Assembly: GCA_036245805.1 (NCBI GenBank)
Contig: BTRK01000006.1
Coordinates: forward strand, 44,696,020-44,760,019
Direction: 5' to 3'
Source: Pristionchus mayeri
Taxonomy: Eukaryota > Nematoda > Chromadorea > Rhabditida > Neodiplogasteridae
DNA length: 64,000 nucleotides
Shown here piece after piece: positions 57,377-64,000 of this stretch; position 1 is the first letter of the stretch; every line of letters starts with the position of its first letter. Both the position numbers and the translations under genes were made by a program. The notes beneath the pieces were generated by a model, which worked only from the letters and a program-made list of their open reading frames with translations, ran no database searches and was not told the origin of the DNA.

Positions 57377-59681
57377 GAATTATGTTTTTATCATGTATGT
57401 ATTATAATTATGCACCGTCTCATGGAGCCACAACGCGCACAGTGCTAATAAACGGTTACGGTATGCTGTCATTTCACTGGTACTTGCATTTCATAATTTC
57501 GGTAAGTTTTGGAATATATTCTTGACAACTCACGTTTTGGAGCTGAGAAGACAAAGGACAATATATCTAATTCCGTTGTCCTCTCGGTTCCCAAACGTGG
57601 GTTGCAAAAAAAAAGTTAAACTCATCCCTCAACCATATTTTTCTGTACCCCACGGGATGGGCAGAAACGGATTATTTTCTCATGCAGGAGAATGAGCGCC
57701 CGAGAGTGAATAGCCTATTCTCCTCGGGCCATCGCAAATGCAGATTGCTTAGACGATCGTTCTTCAGATACGCGCGTTTCCCCCTCTCCAAAGAGGAGGA
57801 AAAAGGCCGATGAGGAGGAAGGGAACGGGGCATGGACTCGAGGCAGAACGGCATGCAAGGCGGAGTAAGCGACTACTCGGATAAACATCCCCCCGCCTAG
57901 CATCGTCTCCTCCTCCTCATCTTTCTCCGCTTTCCACTACTCTTGTTCGCGCTCCGTCTTTCTCAGACCCATAACCGACGTATTGAAGAAACAGAAAAAC
58001 CCCTTTGCATATCTCTCTCGCCAATAGCAGCAACTAATTCACTGAAGAGTCAAATTTCTCGATATTCATCTCATTGCTGAGCTCAAAGCTTGAATATTTT
58101 CTTGTTCGCGCTCCGTCTTTCTCAGACTCGCCCATTTTCTGCGGTTGAATGGCTAATTCCCGTGCATCTTCTTCAAGTGAAAAGTGAGGGAGAGAGAGAG
58201 AAAGAGGGAAGCGCTGGAGGCTGAAGTGTGAACGTCTTCCTCACACGACATTGCACCTCGAGAGAATCGAGTTATGCTGGCCTTCCTCACAGTTGTTCTA
58301 CCCATATTCCTCCCGTATTTATGATAACGAGCCATAACGACATTAACGACTTATTTACGACAAGTTTTTAGTGGTTGATGGTTTGACCAGCTAACGCAAA
58401 AATGCATCTCGCCCTGACTCTACTCCATCCTCTTTTCTTCTCTCCACCACGTGACCTACTCATATGCTGTAGGCGCGCAACTTCACGCCTTGCCTCGGAA
58501 ATATCAGAGTAATATTCCATAAAAATATAATGGGCTTTAGAAGCCTACGTCTCGATATATTCACAGCAATGCCGTGGGGGAGGAGAGAGAATCGCTGGGA
58601 AGTGACCATGGTGAGGGGGGGGGGCTCGGTCCGTCCTCTTGACTACCTGCCATCGCATTTCCTCTCATTCTCCCTCTTGAAGAAACATACAAACCCCTTT
58701 TTTCATATCCTTCTCGCCTATAGCATAAACTAATTTACTGAAGAGTCAACTCATCTCATTATTGGACACAAAACACATATAGGATATTGTGTATTCATCA
58801 ACACTCCCCGCGCGCATCTATCATATTTCTCGGATGCCATGCGTATTATTCTCCCGCTGCTTCTTCCGTTTCCTTGGGTGACTCACCTCGTCTCGAACTT
58901 CATCGATCTCTCGCACGATTCTCGTCGAAATTTCCCAGAAAAGCAGCAGTCTCGGCGCTAAGAAGTCCCCCCTTTTCTCTTCCCCCCCCCCTCCCATGCT
59001 CGTTTGTTAGTAGAAGAAATTTCAGCGCGGCACAAGACCCACAATCGAATCATGAGCCGTCCTTCCGACATAGAACTTTCCAAAAACTACATCCCCTCAT
59101 AGTTCGATGCGGGTTCCATTTCAGTACGGTCATCGGTCGCAAGAGTCAGCGCCAAATTTGCATATTCATGAGCCTGATTCCGGTCGCTCGCGTTCCTCCT
59201 CGTGCTATCCGATTACTTCCCACATTCCTCCCCTCTCATTTCCCTTTTCTGGCCTGCAAAAGGCTCTAGAACGTAGCAGCAGGCCAAAAGTCCTACCGTA
59301 GTAGACGAATTTCAGCTGCTTTGAGTGATTTTTGGCCAAAATCCAGCCATTTTCAGCAGGCAAACACCTCCAATCGAGTGAATATTGCGCGCGTTCCCAA
59401 TCGTGAATTCTGCCAATTTCTCTCCCCCGATGTGAGAGGGATTCATGGAAAAAGCGAAAAATTCGATAGAAGCTGTTCGCGTTGCCTTTTCATATTTTGT
59501 GAACTATTCGTTCTGTATCTGATAATATTTTATATCGTTCCCTCAATTCTTTTTTTTCAGAGTTAGGCAAGGTTCGAACGTCAACTTTTGAGTGTCAACG
59601 TCGCGTGAGGTCCATACTTCTAAATATTTTTTGCATCCCTCTAATGTTATCCTGACTCGTCAATTTCAGAATTTTATTCTC
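57377..59681. other. Pyrimidine-rich region with duplicated segments upstream of the last gene
   Basis: No gene. TTGTTCGCGCTCCGTCTTTC occurs at about 57943 and again at about 58102. A segment with ACTAATTCACTGAAGAGTCA at about 58031 recurs, diverged, near 58727 (ACTAATTTACTGAAGAGTCA). AATAAA at 57447 probably ends the channel transcript. Confidence 0.5.
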
Positions 59682-60751
59682 ATGGAAGCGGGTGGTTGTT
59701 CGGGTGATGCGATCGAACGGGCAGATCTACCGGAGGAAAATGCGGAGAACGAAGAAACGAGAGCCAAGCCGAGAAGGAGGAGGAGGTGGGCACGCTTTTC
59801 ATGGGAGATAGATTCGTGGAAATTTTGAATTTATGGTGTTATTCAATTACAGGGCGGACATTTTTGTCACCTTAGTTTTCTGATCTACGTATCGCAGAAA
59901 ATTAAGGCTACAATATGCCATTTTTTCGACTAATAGTCATATTAGTCGAAAAAAAGGAGTCAAAAAAAGGAGTCACCTCTGCGCTGCTCTCACTTTGTAT
60001 TACACGTCATATATGTGGTACACATCATGAATCTAGAGATCAAAAACCGCAAAGAAATGCAACGCATCTTCTTGCTTTCTGCTAATCAGTGCTAGCATTA
60101 CACAGAGAACACGTGGCTTGGAGAGTGAGGAAGATGAATAGTTTGTACACACTCAGACGAAGAGGTCAATTCCCGAATCTCATCGCTCCCATTGCCATTT
60201 CTCTCTTCGCCACTGCTCAAGTCCCTTCTCATTAAGGGAAGGGAGAATATCCATTAGGCTGACGGGCATCGACAGAATGAGAGACGCGCGTGACGACGCA
60301 TTGTCAGTCCAATACGTTCTCAAAATCGTCCTCCACCCTCTTCTTTTCTTCTCATGCTCACACTCTTCGTGTTAGAGCAACCGCTAATTTTCCCGTCTCT
60401 TCTCCGTCTTAATTCAGTCCTTGACGTCAATGCGCCGCGTGATTTCGTGCTCTAAAAATGGAATACCTGAAGCATGAAAACGGCACATGCGAATTTTCTA
60501 TTAATCATTTTTTTTAGGTTTTTCACCAGGGAGAACGTCCTTTGCAAAAACTGGTCCTCTGAAACCCGAGTGCGCGTTCAAGCATGTCGTAACCCAATCT
60601 CGGGTTCTGCTTTGCGTCATGGACTTTGCTTGTCAACTCGATGTCTTGCAGTCATGCGCTCATTCTTCTCTCTTCCTTTTTCTGCCTCCTTTCCCTTCAT
60701 AGTGCAAGTAATAATAACTCCCACGCCGTTTCTTCGCTCTCCTAGGAGTGA

Positions 60752-60843
<92 letters not shown>

Positions 60844-63800
60844 GCGGGTCACAAAGTGCCTTTATTCCTCGGGCTTCGACGAATCTCAAACTTAGTGTAC
60901 TTCCTTCAGCTTTATTTTTCAGTGGAATCTTCCGTTTCGAATTATCGCCTATTTTTTGTTTTTTTTTGGCGTGAGTAACGTTTAAATTAAGGGTTCCCGC
61001 CTTCTTCCGCGTCGACAAGCTGCCAGACTACTTCAGAGACACGATGAGATGGATCATGGGGTGAGTTCTCCTCTATTCATGATATCGCATCTCTTTATTA
61101 GACAGCGGATGTTGAGAGGTTGTGGATGAGACATACAACTTTGAAAATCGTGATGACTATGATCCTCTTTGTGAGCATCATCATAACGACGGTTTATCCA
61201 CACCATCTCTAAATTTCAAAACTGTTTAAAACAGTTTGCTCAGAAGCCATTGAATACTAGCAGAAAAATCATAATTATTCTCCTCTCCTCGTGGTGTACC
61301 TCTATAAAACTATGTTTTCCACGCAGCGTCTCTTTAGTTAGACCGCTTGTCTTTGAATCAGATTCCATGAAATGTTTAAAAAAACGGGTAAATATTATGA
61401 TTTTTTAGAAATGCAGTTAAAAATAGCTCAATGCAAACGAAATAATTTGCGAAAATACGACGCCTAATGGAGCAATTGCAAATGTTTTCCACCAATCTTT
61501 GCAAGCATCTATTTCTGTCTCTATTTTTCCAGAGTGGTCGTTAAATTGGTAATTAGCAGTCCTCGGTCGCGGTAACCATTCCTTGAAGCGTGTGGCACAA
61601 GCAATGTATAGTCCTATCGAGCAGCCGGCCTCGCCGGACTACTCTACTTGACGTTGTATTTTTTGATTTTTCGCTCACGTTGTGTGAGAGGACTTGCACC
61701 TTAACATACCTTTTACTTTTTTCATGAACAATCCTAATTGGACTTCTAGTAGTGAATTCGAATCAGCTGTTCCTCGTTTGTTTTCGTTGTTCTGTTAGGA
61801 TTGCCCAGAAATCTTTCGTTTGCGTTTAGCCCAATCTATCTTGGGAGACACGGCGAGATGTTTTGCATGTCTGCTCCAACCAATCTCTCAGAGAAGGCAT
61901 CGACGACTAAATGGATAGTCGAGACTGGTTTCCGGGCGCGGAAAAAGATGATATACAAAGATCTAACGTCCATCATGAGCCAATCGCTCGTCATCAGCAT
62001 AACGCATAGCTGACTACTACCCTGACAAACTATATTTCCGGAATTGCTCATAATGTTCACCGAAGATCGAGTGATAATTATCAAGGGGAGCGCTTATCAA
62101 CGCCAAAGGCGAATTCAAACGTCGAAAAGTCATCATTTCTTCCTGATATTGCTATGATACCAATATCACAGCGCGCAATTCGACTTTGTCTCTCTCTCAC
62201 CCTTCTTAACCACGTTGCTCAACCCCCTTTTACGAGCTGAGCGATTCAGCTTTTGTTCGCATTGCATTCAACGGCAGAATTTCAACACTCCCTCACTCAC
62301 TTATCTGATATCTTTCCATTCCCCATCCGAGTCGAGTAAGGATGTGCGGGTTGGTTTAAACCGGTTGGCCAGTAGCTCAGAGCTACTGCATATCCCCTCT
62401 CTCTTCAGCTCTCACCACTCCATTCGATTTTAACCCTCTTCATGCGCTGTTTTCAGACGCTAGCCTCGCCTAGATCCGAAAGCGATTAATCTCGATCCTT
62501 ACCACTTTGATCTACAAAAAAACGCGCGCGGGCCCTCCGGCCTTGTCTCAGTAATTACATCCCCGGCCGAATTGATTGATCGACTCTTCGCATTGCAATG
62601 CAACTCTCCCTTCCTCCCCTGCCGCTCCTCACCCCACTCTTCTCCGAAGGTCATTCGCACACAATCCAGATGTTTCCTGACCATTTCACACCTTTGTACC
62701 AGCCGCCCAGGGTTGGAAACAATCGTCCCTTCCTATATAGTCTCTTTATTGGGGTCCATTCCCTTTTCCTCAGCGAGGGCGGAAATTCAATGGGCTCGGA
62801 AAAAGCAGCTTTTTGCGGGCGTTTCCAACCCAACCCGTTCGCGGCGAGTGCGAATGGGCAGAGAGGGGAATAGGGAACACCTGTCCGAGTGGAGAGCAAG
62901 AACGAGATCCCTTTCCGTCCCTTTGGGGCCTTTGCTTCCAAGCATCGCATCGCTTGCCAATTCTCCCTACTTTATCGAGAGAAATAGTCGAATTCGGAAG
63001 GATTAACGTCTTTTTTTAATCGCTTGCAGCTGTTCTTCTACCCAAATGTTTCTTTCTATATTTCATTAACTCAAGTACTGAGATTATGATGAAAGGAGGT
63101 GCACAGAGTCGCCCTTTTTCCGTTTTTATGTACGCTGTTTCTCTCTAAAAATGGAGCGATGCGTAAGCAAACAAGTTGCCCCCCATCTTCAATCGCTTAT
63201 CATCGACTTTTGCTAACATTCACCGTGCGCTTTCATTTCGTATAGAGAAAAAGAGCCGAATTTCGCATTCAAATCTGATGACTGCGAACATAATATTGAT
63301 CATGCGCTGTTGTTATCTCTAATCAACATGGCCGTCCCCATCCATGTTTTCCCTCCTCCTCTCCGCTCCTTTCCCTCCTATGAATATGCCCCATTACCTT
63401 CCTCCTCAATCTTATCGCCGACTTCCATCTTTGGAATGTGGGTGGAAGCACAGGCAAATTAGCTTTTCTCTCTCTCCCCCCACTCTCCTCTTTTGTCCCG
63501 CTTAGAACCTCTGAGTCATTTCGGAATACTTCGCAATCGAGAGCTCTCCTATTACTCTCACTATCTCTGCTCAATATAATCCTAGCGCGCTCCCCGGTGC
63601 GTTGTTCGAGAAACGATATAACCGTCTCTTCATTCCACGCACTCTCTCGCATTTGAACCGGCAGAGAGTTTCGAACGAAGAGATTGTGGTATCATTTCTC
63701 AAACTCAAACCTATTGTTGTCCCTCTCGGCCCCATATTCGTACTCAAGTAGCATAGCGCGTGCCAGTGTCTGGAGTGTTTTCGAAGGTCAAACGTGTAGT

Positions 63801-64000
63801 TTGCATTGCCGAGCGTGTCAAGAAACTGCGCGTTTGATCGCGTTGTTCTGCTCTCCTCTCGCCTCTATCTCCACTTTACCCGCATCTGAACTCACTACAG
63901 GCACTGTGTGCCCACTACAACTTTCACGCTTGCTCTCGTTCTAACATCATCTCTTTTCTCCCTCTGCCATACTCCTTGTCTGTTTTCTCGTTTCAGGGTA
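59682..64000 (+). CDS. 5' end of an unidentified gene, runs off the right edge
   Basis: Exons 59682-59785, 60992-61060 and 63997 onward. ATG 59682 lies 12 bases after a TTTCAG acceptor, fitting a spliced leader or UTR exon. The first residues are acidic then strongly basic (MEAGGCSGDAIERADLPEEN, ending RAKPRRRRR). Exon 2 reads VPAFFRVDKLPDYFRDTMRW and then IMG. Donor GTGAGT at 61061 and the TTTCTCGTTTCAG acceptor at the edge agree in phase. The aromatic, amphipathic exon 2 could be a juxtamembrane segment of a transporter or channel, but no family is identifiable from 58 residues. Intron 2 (2.9 kb) holds nothing coding; intron 1 holds a GA microsatellite. Confidence 0.6.
60749..60842. repeat. 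GT and GA dinucleotide microsatellite
   Basis: About seven GT units followed by about forty uninterrupted GA units, within intron 1 of the last gene. Confidence 0.95.
63608..63700. repeat. Family-A-like inverted repeat
   Basis: GAGAAACGATATAACCGTCT at the left and AGATTGTGGTATCATTTCTC at the right, with the CTCTCTC/GAGAGAG core seen in family A but different ends and no clear target duplication. Possibly a related subfamily. Confidence 0.45.

Noticed and set aside
60474..61018. Long frames across the GA microsatellite on both strands
   Set aside because: Dinucleotide repeats keep all frames open; the translated Arg-Glu or Ser-Leu runs are not evidence of coding.

Overview
This window is nuclear DNA of a free-living-type nematode. 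The evidence is many small exons with GT-AG introns and strong TTTCAG acceptors, GC-rich coding exons in AT-richer introns, and typical nematode gene families: an SCP/CAP secreted protein, an FTH-like F-box protein, a Cys-loop channel, a DM13 protein and an amidated neuropeptide. The density of MITEs and foldback elements would fit a Pristionchus-like diplogastrid, but that genus is only an inference. Gene models were built by hand from splice sites, reading phase and protein family features. Every exon chain reported for a complete gene sums to whole codons.

Layout. 1-1693 (+): the 3' end of a leucine-rich-repeat membrane protein. 1937-5509 (-): a four-EF-hand calcium-binding protein, convergent with it. 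5.5-8.2 kb: mostly gene-poor, with one orphan minus-strand exon. 8899-9952 (+): a neuropeptide precursor. 10619-17238 (+): a large DM13-domain secreted protein. 18543-20729 (+): a CAP protein. 21239-26645 (+): a divergent PDZ-like protein. 26.6-30.9 kb: gene-poor, pyrimidine-rich. 30914-39743 (+): an aminergic GPCR of the octopamine/tyramine type. 40296-45183 (+): an IRSp53-like protein (I-BAR-like region plus SH3). 46797-49791 (-): a coiled-coil/zinc-finger protein of unknown role. 50716-52457 (+): an F-box protein. 53350-57376 (+): a Cys-loop ligand-gated ion channel. 59682 to the right edge (+): the start of an unidentified gene. Several genes are neuronal or signalling (neuropeptide, amine receptor, ion channel, EF-hand, IRSp53), but no shared operon is visible: genes are far apart, on both strands, and several have their own TATA box.

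Mobile DNA explains much of the non-coding sequence. Family A MITEs (about 94 bp) have exact 8-bp target duplications in three copies, pointing to hAT. Family B MITEs start with GGCACTAGGTCGGATGA and have 9-bp duplications in several copies, pointing to Mutator-like elements. There are three 1-2 kb near-palindromic foldback elements, two of which share termini. A complete but decayed mariner-type transposon with TA duplications lies in the ion-channel gene. One foldback carries a tRNA-like Pol III cassette in its central loop. A 582-bp segment in the GPCR gene is duplicated in tandem without visible divergence.

The most unusual points are a DM13 domain split by about 330 low-complexity residues, an intron in the same gene that holds a 2-kb foldback and appears to have lost its AG acceptor (CAA for CAG), three probable GC-AG introns, and the foldback families themselves.
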